DNA of 64,000 nucleotides from JBBATK01 sp044224515 (GCA_044224515.1 JBGAKH010000001.1:186001-250000), one strand, 5' to 3'; shown: positions 1 to 8,867, numbered from the stretch's first letter. The notes: generated from the letters alone by a model not told the origin. Program-made: numbers and translations.

Positions 1-951
1 TTGATGCTCAGTCACTTCAATGTACCGACACTGTGCGCTCAAATTCACGCGTCACGTGGAATTGACTTTCGCGATGTGCAAACAAACAGCTCCGAGTTTG
101 GCTTTTTGTCATCCATGAAATTTGGGTTGGAGATGCAGAGAGCCCTGGGTTCCGTCACACCACCAATCGACGAAACCGAGGAAGAAGAGCTGTCCGAGTT
201 TCCATCTCGGGATCAAGCTTGGAATATCAAATTCGTGGAAGATGTGGAACTCTATCGTTGGTCAGAACTGGGGCACCTGCGCTTTGTAGCAGGACAAGAA
301 CTGTGCGCAAATGAACGCAACGATATTCACTTCAATCCGCGCTCAATCATCTGGGAGGAAGAGCTTTCTGTACGGGGGTTGTTCGACTTCAGAGCCGGTG
401 GTCAATGGAGTACTTCAGTAGCCGCTTTTCATCGCTGTAAGCACGACGTGGACAATTCCGATCAAGAGCAAAACGACGAGATCGTTCCGGGACGTGTTCA
501 AAAGCGAAGTATCATCTTAAGTGGATTTGCAGTACGTGAGAAGCTGCAACCGATGATGCTACGTGCAGATTCAGGACTTCAACTTCAGGCTGAAATTGGT
601 GCTGAGTACTATCTTATGCACCGAGATTATCGCTATCCTGTCTTGACATTCGGCACTTCTTGGAGTAGAGCGCGGGCGGCACTATGCGTCGGACTTGAAC
701 TCAAACATACTATCTCGCAGCATCATGCTCTTGCTCTACGCACCTACATTTCCCAAATGCTCTTTAGCCGAGACTTAGCGCTAGCGGCAGCCCAAGGCTA
801 CCTTTCACGGGCGGAGTTACGCATTGATATGCGAGGAAAAGCAGGTGAACTAAGTATTATGCTCTGCAATGAACGTTCGTTTGACGAAGTTGTTCGTATT
901 TCGGCCGATCCCACCAACACATGGTCGATCGGCATCGCCTTCCGTCCCTAA
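1..951 (+). CDS. Probable outer-membrane beta-barrel protein (5' end possibly outside window)
   Basis: I do not recognise the family. The reading frame is open to the first base of the window, so the N-terminus, including any signal peptide, may lie upstream; a TTG at 1 and ATG at 4 are only nominal starts. The last 180 residues are a series of amphipathic stretches with alternating hydrophobic and polar residues, broken by short turns, ending in a strand close to the C-terminus (SIGIAFRP). This is the pattern of an outer-membrane beta-barrel. An acidic stretch (ETEEEEL, about residues 58-64) precedes it. The next gene is convergent, ending 18 bp away. The barrel assignment is inference from the pattern only. 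Confidence 0.45.
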   Translation: MMLSHFNVPTLCAQIHASRGIDFRDVQTNSSEFGFLSSMKFGLEMQRALGSVTPPIDETEEEELSEFPSRDQAWNIKFVEDVELYRWSELGHLRFVAGQELCANERNDIHFNPRSIIWEEELSVRGLFDFRAGGQWSTSVAAFHRCKHDVDNSDQEQNDEIVPGRVQKRSIILSGFAVREKLQPMMLRADSGLQLQAEIGAEYYLMHRDYRYPVLTFGTSWSRARAALCVGLELKHTISQHHALALRTYISQMLFSRDLALAAAQGYLSRAELRIDMRGKAGELSIMLCNERSFDEVVRISADPTNTWSIGIAFRP

Positions 952-969
952 TTCGCTGAGCCGTAGTGA

Positions 970-2163
970 CTACTCTTCTCCAAAGAATGCGATTGTTGCG
1001 CCGGACCACTCAACCGTATTGTAACGTGCACCCATCATTGCTGCTCTTCCACTGCGAATCAAATTGATCGTTGGAATGGGATCGTCGGCTCCGTCAGGCC
1101 AAACGACCATGCATCGAACCTCGAGCTTGTTCATACCGAGAGGAGTATAGACACATTCTGCATAATCAATCTTTTCCATGAGTACCCAGTTGGCACGTTC
1201 AGATTCCGTTATAGCCTCAACATCCGCTCGCGTAGGTTCAACATTGACCCCCTTGCCGGCGAAAGCATAGAGAGGTTTGAGGACGTAGTTTGAGAGATCG
1301 TCCGGAATTGAGCTGAGGTCCGATACGAAGCTGCATTGTGGAAGGGTTTCGTGCTGCAGAAAGGGCAAAGAATATTTACTCATTCGGAAATACCAGTTTG
1401 GGTGTCCTACCCACCGTACATCCAAATTATCACCCCAAGAAAACGCCAAGGAGACCTTCGCATCTTCGAGTTCATCAACAATTGCCCGATTGTACACCCG
1501 ACGTAGCTGTGTGCGTACTCCTTCACGCGTGTAGAAGAGTTTATCGCCCGATTTTTCGACAGCCAGAATATCTACCGGCTCAATTCCCAGAAAATTCTTC
1601 GTCGCTAAAAAATCAGGAAGTGTCTTTTGAGTGTAAGGGCGCAGTTCCAAGAGTCCTACGTGCTCCGGCAATTCCCCACCCACGATGACTTCATGCAGCA
1701 AGTGCAGGTAGTCGTCTCGGTGCAATTCTTGAAAAAACGGACTAAGCTCGGAAGAGAGGTCATAGCTCTTGTGGAACCAATCCGATAAGACTTGTTGATA
1801 GCAGAAGAGCGAGGGAAATCCTTGCAGTTCCACAAGTCTCGGAACGTAACGACCATTCACCACGCTGACCGCAAAGTCAACTACCGCAAAGGTAGTATGC
1901 TCGCTCTCGTTTCGCACGCGATATCGATCTTGCAATGACGCTTCAGATTGCGCTTTGTACCGGGGTTGTGCACACTGCTTGACTAAGGCCACAGAGGCTT
2001 GCGCAATCTGTTCGCGTAAATCGTGCGAACAAAAAACAGGTGCCTCCATAACGCGGAACTCAATCGGTCTACCGAGCTCTTGATGCATTGCATGAAGCAT
2101 GGACTCATGCTTCGATGTCCCAAACAGTGAATCTGCAAATCGACGTTGAAGGTGTGGGAGCAT
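970..2163 (-). CDS. ATP-grasp-like protein of unknown substrate
   Basis: A 397-residue cytoplasmic protein without signal peptide or membrane segment. Residues 293-310 (YVLKPLYAFAGKGVNVEP) resemble an ATP-grasp nucleotide-binding lysine strand and glycine-rich loop; residues 346-383 (KLEVRCMVVWPDG, then INLIRSGRAAMMG) resemble the late ATP-grasp strands that hold catalytic acidic and Arg/Asn residues. LVELQGFPSL (110-119) and VYNRAIVDEL (223-232) look like conserved family blocks. The gene starts 3 bp after the amidohydrolase gene stops, so the two are almost certainly co-transcribed. Such enzymes ligate a carboxylate to an amine or thiol using ATP; the substrate here is unknown. The fold call is inference. 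Confidence 0.55.
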   Translation of the reverse strand: MLPHLQRRFADSLFGTSKHESMLHAMHQELGRPIEFRVMEAPVFCSHDLREQIAQASVALVKQCAQPRYKAQSEASLQDRYRVRNESEHTTFAVVDFAVSVVNGRYVPRLVELQGFPSLFCYQQVLSDWFHKSYDLSSELSPFFQELHRDDYLHLLHEVIVGGELPEHVGLLELRPYTQKTLPDFLATKNFLGIEPVDILAVEKSGDKLFYTREGVRTQLRRVYNRAIVDELEDAKVSLAFSWGDNLDVRWVGHPNWYFRMSKYSLPFLQHETLPQCSFVSDLSSIPDDLSNYVLKPLYAFAGKGVNVEPTRADVEAITESERANWVLMEKIDYAECVYTPLGMNKLEVRCMVVWPDGADDPIPTINLIRSGRAAMMGARYNTVEWSGATIAFFGEE

Positions 2164-2166
2164 AAC

Positions 2167-3690
2167 TTATGCTTCGTAGGTGAGTTTTGCGCCGCAGTAC
2201 GTTGCGACTATTGTAGTTGAAGCCAATTCAGAATCTGCACACGTCTCAAGATCATTATCGACAATCACTAAATCGGCATCAAAGCCACTGCGTATCGCAC
2301 CTCTGCGGTAGGCCATGTCTGCTGCCTTGTGAGCGTTGACTGTATAGGCTGCGATGGCGGAGCTGCGATCGATGCATTCATGCGAGTTCCAAGGATGTGA
2401 GGAACCAAATGGAATACGACGACAAAACGCATCTAGACCTAGCAGAACCGAACTGGATTCTATTGGGAAATCCGAACCGGCACACATGAGTGCATTCTGC
2501 TTCAGCAAGGAATGCCAGGGATATCCTTCGGAAGTGCAACGATCACCAAGTCGTTTCAGCGCCATCGGTGCGTCGGATACACAGTGAACGGGCTGAACCG
2601 AAGCCACGATGTCTGAGGCCGCAAATCGTGCACGGTCTTGTGGTCGCAGTATTTGAGCATGCTCAATGCGAAGGATAGTCTGCTCGTTGGCGACACCTTC
2701 CTTGCGCAATCGCTCATAGACATTGAGAACCAGACTGTTTGCCGCGTCTCCAATGGCATGTGTTGCGACGTGAAAACCTTGCTCGATAGCCATCGCAGCT
2801 TGTCGATACAGTTGTTCTTCGGATAGAAGCCGGAGGCCACAGTTTCCCGGATCGTCACTGTAGTCATCAAACAGGGCTGCACCGCGAGAGCCAAGTGCGC
2901 CATCGGCATAGAATTTCACACCGACAGTCTGTTGGAATTCACCCACTGCAGGTAGCAGGCCAAACTCAGCCCACTCATTGTTTTGAGCACTGACATACGA
3001 CTGAATTCGACACGCTAAATCTCCCTTTTCGGCCATCTCACGAAAGAGCTCAACATGGTGCGGAGCAACATCCATATCGTGTATCTCCGTGATGCCTTGA
3101 GCGGCACACGCATGTAACGCTGCTCGGATAAACTCGATATACTGGTCTCGTTTGTACTCAGGTAGGACCCGTAGCACCCCTTCCATTGCTGCGTCTACTA
3201 CAACTCCACTAAGGCTACCGTCTGCACGTCGCAGGTAGTATCCCCCCGGTGGGTCACTCTTCCCTTCACTGATGGTACAGCGATGTAATGCCTCGGAGTT
3301 GAGCCACAGTGCATGTCCGTCGGCGCGACGCAGACACACCGGTGTCGAAGGAAACTGCTCGTCAAGAAGTTTTCGATCGGGCATGAGCGGAACGTCCCAC
3401 AACTCCTGGTTCCACCCCATCCCCACAATCCAATCTCCTCTGTTTGCTCCGGTATCCGAACAACGTCGAACACATTCTTCTGCGGATCGGGCATCATAGA
3501 GTCCTAGGCCAAGAAGCTTCATGCCTAAGCCAATCACATGGGCGTGAGCGTCTACAAAACCGGGATACACAAAACAGCCAGGAAAATGTCGTAGTCCACT
3601 CTCCGACTCAATCATCACACCGTCGTCGGCACTATGAATCGACAGAATGCGACCTCGCTGTATTCGAATGTGTATTCCGTGTGACATCAT
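2167..3690 (-). CDS. Amidohydrolase family 3 (YtcJ-like) metal-dependent hydrolase
   Basis: A 507-residue protein with the amidohydrolase superfamily layout: a short N-terminal beta-sandwich part, the metal-binding HxH motif in VDAHAHVIGLG (about 46-56), further metal or catalytic histidines in HAIGDAANS and RIEHAQIL, the conserved Asp in CAGSDFPIE, and the closing sandwich segment GFDADLVIVD near the C-terminus. YADGALGSRGAAL is typical of the YtcJ-like branch (Amidohydro_3). Members hydrolyse C-N bonds in amides or cyclic amides; the natural substrate is seldom known. It is the first gene of a two-gene unit with the ATP-grasp-like gene (3 bp apart), which suggests linked chemistry on one small molecule. 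Confidence 0.85.
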   Translation of the reverse strand: MMSHGIHIRIQRGRILSIHSADDGVMIESESGLRHFPGCFVYPGFVDAHAHVIGLGMKLLGLGLYDARSAEECVRRCSDTGANRGDWIVGMGWNQELWDVPLMPDRKLLDEQFPSTPVCLRRADGHALWLNSEALHRCTISEGKSDPPGGYYLRRADGSLSGVVVDAAMEGVLRVLPEYKRDQYIEFIRAALHACAAQGITEIHDMDVAPHHVELFREMAEKGDLACRIQSYVSAQNNEWAEFGLLPAVGEFQQTVGVKFYADGALGSRGAALFDDYSDDPGNCGLRLLSEEQLYRQAAMAIEQGFHVATHAIGDAANSLVLNVYERLRKEGVANEQTILRIEHAQILRPQDRARFAASDIVASVQPVHCVSDAPMALKRLGDRCTSEGYPWHSLLKQNALMCAGSDFPIESSSVLLGLDAFCRRIPFGSSHPWNSHECIDRSSAIAAYTVNAHKAADMAYRRGAIRSGFDADLVIVDNDLETCADSELASTTIVATYCGAKLTYEA

Positions 3691-3813
3691 CGTTGAACGA
3701 ACGGTTTGTAACGAAGGAGTGAACTCTGAGCGGCGATGCGTTGCGAAGAATCAACCGAAACTTGGGGCAATGATGCAAGCGGTTGTCAAAGCGCGAAACT
3801 CCTTTAGCAAGTC

Positions 3814-4425
3814 TTACCAGGGAGTATCATGCTTCGCAATGAGGACCAGTCCTTCGTCGAAGTCATAGCGAAATGGACTTCCGGTTGGAATGTTGGTCTC
3901 TAATATCTGCTCGGGACTCATGCCTTCAATGTGCATAACTAAAGCACGCAGTGAGTTTCCATGTGCGACGACGAGAACGTCTTTCCCTGCTTTAAGTAAC
4001 GGTTCGATATGATCATGATAATATGGTAACACGCGCTCCTGAGTCATTTTCAAAGATTCACCGTTCGGAGGCGGTATATCGTAGCTACGACGCCATACTT
4101 TCAATTGCTCCAAACCATATTGGCGTCCGATATCATCCTTGTTCAAGCCTTGCAAATCGCCATAGTGCCGTTCGTTCAGCGCTTGATCTCTTTGCGTGGG
4201 CAGTTCAGCAATTCCGGCTTCTTGCAGAGCAAGCTCGGCTGTGCGCTTGGCACGTGTGAGAACGGAAGTAAAGAGTGCATCAAAATGTTGACCTTTGAGT
4301 TTCTGCCCGGCAGATTTCGCCTCAAGAACTCCTCGGTCGGAAAGGTCAACATCGACCCATCCCGTAAACCGATTCTCAAGATTCCATACAGATTCACCGT
4401 GACGAATAAGCGTTAAGCTGGACAT
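3814..4425 (-). CDS. gpmA: 2,3-bisphosphoglycerate-dependent phosphoglycerate mutase, short form
   Basis: Interconverts 3- and 2-phosphoglycerate in glycolysis. The start at 4425 gives MSSLTLIRHGESVWN directly at the N-terminus as in the family; an upstream in-frame ATG at 4491 would overlap the epimerase gene. Seen: the phosphohistidine motif RHGESVWN with ENRFTGW, the LNERHYGDLQG block, and the second catalytic histidine in VVAHGNSLRALV. At 203 residues it is shorter than the about 250-residue E. coli enzyme, so it resembles the compact forms of the family that lack surface loops and the C-terminal tail. It lies just downstream of the epimerase gene, probably in one transcript. Confidence 0.93.
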   Translation of the reverse strand: MSSLTLIRHGESVWNLENRFTGWVDVDLSDRGVLEAKSAGQKLKGQHFDALFTSVLTRAKRTAELALQEAGIAELPTQRDQALNERHYGDLQGLNKDDIGRQYGLEQLKVWRRSYDIPPPNGESLKMTQERVLPYYHDHIEPLLKAGKDVLVVAHGNSLRALVMHIEGMSPEQILETNIPTGSPFRYDFDEGLVLIAKHDTPW

Positions 4426-4474
4426 ATGAAGTGCAGAATGTTGTTCGTAATCGCTCGGCAAAAATACGGCAGAT

Positions 4475-4885
4475 TTATGAGGAGTGCTCACACAGTTCCA
4501 CTAAAACACCGCCTGTAGATTTTGGGTGGAGAAAAGCAATCATCATATCATGGGCACCTTTTTGAGCCTGCTGATTGATAAGTCGTACTCCCTTGCTTTC
4601 CATAGATTGGAGCTCTTTTTGAATACCCTCGACACGAAAAGCAACATGGTGTATCCCCTCGCCTCGTTTTTCGATGAATTTCGCAATCGGTGAATCTTCA
4701 GAAGTTGCTGCTGTCAGCTCGACTCGCATATCGCCGACCAGGAAGCTGGCTATGGAAACTTTTTGATCGTCCACAACTTCACGATGCATCTGATCCGGCG
4801 GAACGGAAAAAATGCCGGCATACAAAGACACCGCTTCTTCTAGATTCTTAACTGCGATGCCGAGATGGTCAATGCATTGGATCAT
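4475..4885 (-). CDS. mce: Methylmalonyl-CoA epimerase
   Basis: Interconverts (R)- and (S)-methylmalonyl-CoA, linking propionyl-CoA carboxylase and methylmalonyl-CoA mutase. The 136 residues form a glyoxalase/VOC-type paired beta-alpha-beta fold: N-terminal IDHLGIAVKNLEEAV supplies the first metal His, GIHHVAFRVEGI the second, and VLVELCE near the end the metal Glu. Length fits the family. It sits between the GlmU-like gene upstream and gpmA downstream on the same strand, with no mutase subunit visible in this window, so the partner genes must be elsewhere if the pathway is complete. Confidence 0.92.
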   Translation of the reverse strand: MIQCIDHLGIAVKNLEEAVSLYAGIFSVPPDQMHREVVDDQKVSIASFLVGDMRVELTAATSEDSPIAKFIEKRGEGIHHVAFRVEGIQKELQSMESKGVRLINQQAQKGAHDMMIAFLHPKSTGGVLVELCEHSS

Positions 4886-4955
4886 GATATGTGTTTCGGT
4901 TTGTGATCTGAAGTGAATTCTTGCGAGTTGTCATTTTACCTTGAGACTCGGTGGA

Positions 4956-5699
4956 CTATCGTTGATCGATTATCTGCTCGGCGCGGGCTAATTCCTCCAG
5001 AGTGTTGATGCCCATCAGTTCCTGAAAATCCGAGGACGAGAAAGCCGATACGCGGTGTCCTTTGCTCCGTAGAATCCCAATTACATCCGTTAGATAGTAT
5101 TCTTGTTGAGCATTACTGTTTTGCACCACACGTAGTGACGAAAACAGTAAGGGAGACTTGATCACGTAGATGCCGCTGTTAATCTCGGTAATCGTGCGCT
5201 GCTCTTCACTTGCATCGCGATGCTCAACGATCGCCTGAAAAGAACCTGTTTCATCGCGAACGATACGTCCATAGCCGCTAGGATCCGGTGCAAAACAACT
5301 TAAGACGGAAACGTCGGAGGCAGATGCAATGTGATCACTCACAAAATCACTAAGGGTAGCTGCGCTCAACAGCGGCACATCGCCCGATAGAATGAGAACA
5401 TCGCCATCAAAGCCCTTCAACTGTTCTTCACATTGTTGAACTGCGTGCCCGGTACCCAACTGTTCAGACTGCACAGCGTACTCGACGCGTGGATAACACC
5501 GATGAAGGAAATCTATCACAAGTTGACGTTGGTGACCGACGATGACTATTGTTCTGCTTGAATCGAGAAGTGCCGCTTGATCTAACACGTATGAAAGCAG
5601 TTCTTTTCCCGACAAAAGTGCCATGACTTTTGGCAGATCCGGGTTACCCATACGCTTACCCTTGCCGGCTGCAAGTACTACGAGTGCGAGTTGATTCAT
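4956..5699 (-). CDS. GlmU-N-like nucleotidyltransferase (uridylyltransferase domain only)
   Basis: A 247-residue sugar-1-phosphate nucleotidyltransferase. Starting at the ATG at 5699 (a TTG two codons earlier is less likely), residues 9-17 form the nucleotide-binding LAAGKGKRM signature, followed by the PKVM lysine, the EQLGTGHAV uridine-binding segment, LSGDVPLLS with the metal Asp, GYGRIVRD and the EINSGIYV block; all match the pyrophosphorylase domain of GlmU. The C-terminal left-handed beta-helix acetyltransferase domain is absent: the protein stops after the helical region. It could make UDP-GlcNAc with the acetyltransfer done by another protein, or act on another sugar phosphate. A different GlmU-like protein lies at 22851-24089. 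Confidence 0.85.
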   Translation of the reverse strand: MNQLALVVLAAGKGKRMGNPDLPKVMALLSGKELLSYVLDQAALLDSSRTIVIVGHQRQLVIDFLHRCYPRVEYAVQSEQLGTGHAVQQCEEQLKGFDGDVLILSGDVPLLSAATLSDFVSDHIASASDVSVLSCFAPDPSGYGRIVRDETGSFQAIVEHRDASEEQRTITEINSGIYVIKSPLLFSSLRVVQNSNAQQEYYLTDVIGILRSKGHRVSAFSSSDFQELMGINTLEELARAEQIIDQR

Positions 5700-5851
5700 T
5701 GTCAAGTAGATTTCTGAGAATTCTGGGGATTGGGAGTAACTCGAAGGCGGGGCTCCTAAACGAGATGACGCTGTCGTTCGGAAACTACGTTGCTACAATT
5801 CTTGGTACCGTGCTTACAATCAAACGCTACGCAGAATTCGGGACACACGAT

Positions 5852-6250
5852 CTAATCGTGACTACCACCATAGAAACGTCCGGCTTCGACTGAATGACAC
5901 TTATCGACAATATTGTTGTTGGCGTCAACCAAGATAACTGTGGGTTCAAAGCTCTTCAGTTCATCCTCGTTGAGCTGCGCGTAGCTTATGATGATGATCA
6001 AGTCACCAACTTGTCCTTTTCGTGCTGCAGCGCCGTTCAAACATATGGTCTTGGATCCGCGTTCCCCCGGGATAACGTAGGTTTCCAGGCGCTCTCCATT
6101 ATTGACGTTGACCACACTCACTTTTTCGTAGGCGAGTAGATCGGCTGCCTCCATGAGATCGAGATCGATGGTAAGGCTGCCTTCGTAATGCAGCTCCGCT
6201 TGGGTGATAACAGCGCGGTGAATCTTTGATTTGAAAAAAGTTCTAGTCAT
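5852..6250 (-). CDS. panD: Aspartate 1-decarboxylase (pyruvoyl enzyme)
   Basis: Converts aspartate to beta-alanine for pantothenate and coenzyme A. The start at 6250 gives MTRTFFKSKIHRAVIT, the usual N-terminus; the in-frame ATG five codons upstream is less typical. The self-cleavage site Gly-Ser in YEGSLTID (about residues 22-29) generates the pyruvoyl cofactor; the IHRA lysine/arginine region and NGAAARKGQVGDLIIIISYA, with the conserved NGAAAR loop, are intact. 132 residues is normal. No other pantothenate gene is adjacent. A TAATTTG-type sequence 30 bp upstream may be its promoter -7 box. Confidence 0.95.
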   Translation of the reverse strand: MTRTFFKSKIHRAVITQAELHYEGSLTIDLDLMEAADLLAYEKVSVVNVNNGERLETYVIPGERGSKTICLNGAAARKGQVGDLIIIISYAQLNEDELKSFEPTVILVDANNNIVDKCHSVEAGRFYGGSHD

Positions 6251-6280
6251 ATCCTCAAAAGCCACTCAACAATGAACACG

Positions 6281-6287
6281 CAAATTA
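6281..6287 (-). promoter_or_regulatory. Possible -7 promoter element (TAATTTG) of panD
   Basis: On the minus strand this reads TAATTTG within TTGTAATTTGCG, 30 bp before the panD start. It is one base shorter than the Bacteroidota TAnnTTTG consensus, and the same heptamer occurs upstream of cmk. Weak evidence alone. Confidence 0.35.
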
Positions 6288-6467
6288 CAACCTGCACAGC
6301 TTTGGTGCTATGCGTTCATTTCTTTGAATTGGACGCCAATGTAGCTGACACATTGCACGAGAGAATCCAAACATCTTTTCAAGAGTCGCGATTTCTTCTC
6401 TCATAAAGCTTCAGGAATCGCTATTTTAGCCCAAATCTTCGCAATTAGTGATTATCACGTGCTTCGT

Positions 6468-6800
6468 ATGAAAATTCAACTCCGTAAAATCGCTCATGCC
6501 CGCAGTGGCGACAAAGGCGACGCTGTGAATTGTGGTGTCATCGCTTTCAAAGAGGAGTGGTTTCCGCTCCTACAAACTGCCCTGACAACCGAACGAGTGC
6601 AACAACATTTCGATGGAATCTGTTTAGGAAAAGTTGAGCGTTATGAAATGCCCAATCTGTGGGCGCTGAATTTTGTACTCCACAATACACTTGGTGGAGG
6701 TGGCACGGTTTCGCTGAAACTTGATGCACAAGGCAAGACGATCGCTTCCGCCATGCTGCTCATGGAGATTGAAGTGCCGGATGGAACAGTAGCTCCTTGA
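6468..6800 (+). CDS. AtuA-like ferredoxin-fold domain protein (stand-alone)
   Basis: A 110-residue protein matching the small domain found at the C-terminus of, or next to, AtuA/DUF1446 proteins of acyclic terpene and related acyl-CoA catabolism. Seen: KIAHARSGDKGDAVNCGVIAF near the N-terminus and the paired blocks MPNLWALNFVLHNTLGGGG and GKTIASAMLLMEIEVP. The ATG at 6468 is preferred over a GTG three codons upstream because MKIQLRKIAHARSGDKG is the normal beginning. The large AtuA partner is not in the window. The exact biochemical role of this domain is not established; it faces away from panD and precedes a GNAT gene. Confidence 0.75.
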   Translation: MKIQLRKIAHARSGDKGDAVNCGVIAFKEEWFPLLQTALTTERVQQHFDGICLGKVERYEMPNLWALNFVLHNTLGGGGTVSLKLDAQGKTIASAMLLMEIEVPDGTVAP

Positions 6801-6885
6801 TCACGGCGTTGTTCTTTGCATCGAAGGGGATGCTAGCCGCACATTACGAATTGCATTAGTTCTCTACTGACTGGAAGGATACACC

Positions 6886-7383
6886 GTGTTAGAACCGCGG
6901 ATCGCACGAGTTCGGGAGGAAGATTTTTCGGCCTTCTCAGATCTTATACGGGCTTTGGCAGAGTATGAGAAACTCGACCCGCCCAATCAGGACGCTTTCG
7001 AGCGTCTTCGTCGCGACGCTCTGAGTGATAGACCCAGGTTCGAAGCCTATCTCCTCCGTTTGTCTGATTCAACACCTATAGGCTATTTCATCCTCTTCTA
7101 TACCTATTCTTCTTTCCTTGCGCTGCCAACTTTGTACTTGGAGGATCTCTTCATCTTACCCGAGTACCGACGTATGGGATATGGCAGTCTATGTTTTCAG
7201 TTTCTGGCTCAACATGCCAAGGAGCAGAACTGCGGACGCATTGAGTGGCAGGTATTGGATTGGAATGAGCCTGCGATTACGTTTTACAATCGACTGGGTG
7301 CAACACATATGCGCGAGTGGTTTCCCTATCGCATAACTGCAGATCATTTTGATTCGATTGTTGAGGGAAGGCATGAGAACTGA
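6886..7383 (+). CDS. GNAT-family N-acetyltransferase (diamine/SSAT-like)
   Basis: A 165-residue acetyl-CoA-dependent acyltransferase. It starts at GTG 6886 behind a GGAAGGA sequence. The core motif A is YLEDLFILPEYRRMGYGS (Arg/Gly pyrophosphate-binding loop), followed by RIEWQVLDWNEPAITFYNRLGA, the motif B region with the Tyr general-acid position; this combination is characteristic of the spermidine/diamine acetyltransferase branch. The small-molecule acceptor cannot be read from the sequence. The next gene's start overlaps its last codons, so they are translated from one message. Confidence 0.85.
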   Translation: MLEPRIARVREEDFSAFSDLIRALAEYEKLDPPNQDAFERLRRDALSDRPRFEAYLLRLSDSTPIGYFILFYTYSSFLALPTLYLEDLFILPEYRRMGYGSLCFQFLAQHAKEQNCGRIEWQVLDWNEPAITFYNRLGATHMREWFPYRITADHFDSIVEGRHEN

Positions 7384-8758
7384 GAAAACCGTAGACCGTT
7401 CTCTCCTAGTCAAGCTCTGCTGGCTTGTCACACGTTTTGTACTCTGTCTTGTTATGCAAGAGAGCGTGAGTGCTCAAAGCGGTATGGACTTCCGAGAGTT
7501 CTCGACGAAGCTGGATCTGTACTACGACAAGGCAATGGTCGAAGATGTGCAAAACCAACTACCTCATGATGGTGAGTTCCGAGTGTGGGGATGGGACGTA
7601 GGTGACTATAGCGGTGATGGAAACTATGACGTTGCGTTCACCATCCGAATGAATGACGATCGCAAACGACAGGTCCATGTATTTCTCTTTGTCGACATCG
7701 ATGGTTATCTAAGTAACGTTCTGTCAATGCAGAACAGCTTCGTTGAAACTCCCCTCGAAGTCGGCATGGTGATAAAGAACAACGCATGCTATGTTACGCA
7801 GAAAAAGAAACAGTTTGAATGGACTGTGAGGGGTTATCGTTTTAGCCAGGGGTGTATTTCACTTCTCGATGAGTTCAGCACTACTCGAGTGGATCATTAC
7901 TCGAGAGAGTACTATCGTAACTTTCAAAATCTTCGACACGAACTGAAGTTTATACAACAGGCAACCGGCGATGTAAACTTTGATTTACAGTACGTAGCCA
8001 TACCGAGCTATGCTCGCGGCGAAAGCACGAATCGTGGCTTGAATGCTTCTGCCGATGTGTCCATCACGGACTTTGTCAATCATGGTAGTTTTTATTGGAC
8101 AGGACCTGACGATTGTAGTTTCAATATCAAGTCCGTATTTGACGACAAGTTTCTCTACGTGACTTTGAATGTTCGAGACGATCAAGTGGTCACTGCACGC
8201 TGTGATACCTGCCCTGCGGATAACATTGATCTGTGGTTTGATACACGTATTGTTGAGTCAGACGTCGAGAGAGTGTTCCGCAAAAAGGCAAGGCGTCTTC
8301 AGTTTCGCAACAGTACGGACTCAAACCTCTTCTGTTTGCATCTGTCTCTCGGAGACTTCAAAGAGAGACCTCCTTACATTAAAGTCAGCAGTACAGATAT
8401 CGCACAAAGTGACAATAAGCAACAACTGGCACTCAAGCATCTAAGTCAGAAGGTCGCTTTGAGAGACAAAGGTTATGTTGCCCGTATTCGAGTCCCTTTC
8501 GCGCTCTTGGGTTTCGATTCGGTCCCTGTAAAAGATCCTCACGAGATTGTCGAAATCGGATGCAGCGTTGTAGTCCACGATGTCGATAACGAGTATCGTC
8601 CGGAGGAGGAAACTACTCTTGCAACATCGCAAGTCGAGGACATGAATCCTTCAACTTTTGGTTGCTTGTTATTGATACCGCAAGACGCTACTTTTGGTGA
8701 GTCCGTGAACATATTTGCAGATAGCCTTGTAAAGGTCCTCAATGCATTGGGTTTTTAG
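7373..8758 (+). CDS. Secreted protein with C-terminal CBM9-like sugar-binding domain
   Basis: A 461-residue exported protein. The ATG at 7373 follows a GAGGGAAGG ribosome-binding site and gives a signal peptide (basic start, hydrophobic LLVKLCWLVTRFVLCLV, then a small-residue cleavage region about VSAQS). Residues about 25-190 are an unrecognised domain containing VGDYSGDGNYDVAFTIR, an FG-GAP/EF-hand-like acidic loop. From about 220 on, a CBM9-type sandwich is suggested by FYWTGPDDCSFNIKSVFDDKFLYVTLNVRDDQVV and CDTCPADNIDLWFDTR. It overlaps the GNAT gene by 11 bp. Likely periplasmic or surface glycan binding; no catalytic motif seen. Confidence 0.7.
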   Translation: MRTEKTVDRSLLVKLCWLVTRFVLCLVMQESVSAQSGMDFREFSTKLDLYYDKAMVEDVQNQLPHDGEFRVWGWDVGDYSGDGNYDVAFTIRMNDDRKRQVHVFLFVDIDGYLSNVLSMQNSFVETPLEVGMVIKNNACYVTQKKKQFEWTVRGYRFSQGCISLLDEFSTTRVDHYSREYYRNFQNLRHELKFIQQATGDVNFDLQYVAIPSYARGESTNRGLNASADVSITDFVNHGSFYWTGPDDCSFNIKSVFDDKFLYVTLNVRDDQVVTARCDTCPADNIDLWFDTRIVESDVERVFRKKARRLQFRNSTDSNLFCLHLSLGDFKERPPYIKVSSTDIAQSDNKQQLALKHLSQKVALRDKGYVARIRVPFALLGFDSVPVKDPHEIVEIGCSVVVHDVDNEYRPEEETTLATSQVEDMNPSTFGCLLLIPQDATFGESVNIFADSLVKVLNALGF

Positions 8759-8867
8759 CACGGCTTCTGTTGCCACTGCTATCACTTCTTGCGTCAAGAT
8801 ACAAACAGCGCAGCTTGCCTTCGGTCCACCACTGTAGAGGCAATTAGCATCAAGAATCGGAGTATAT

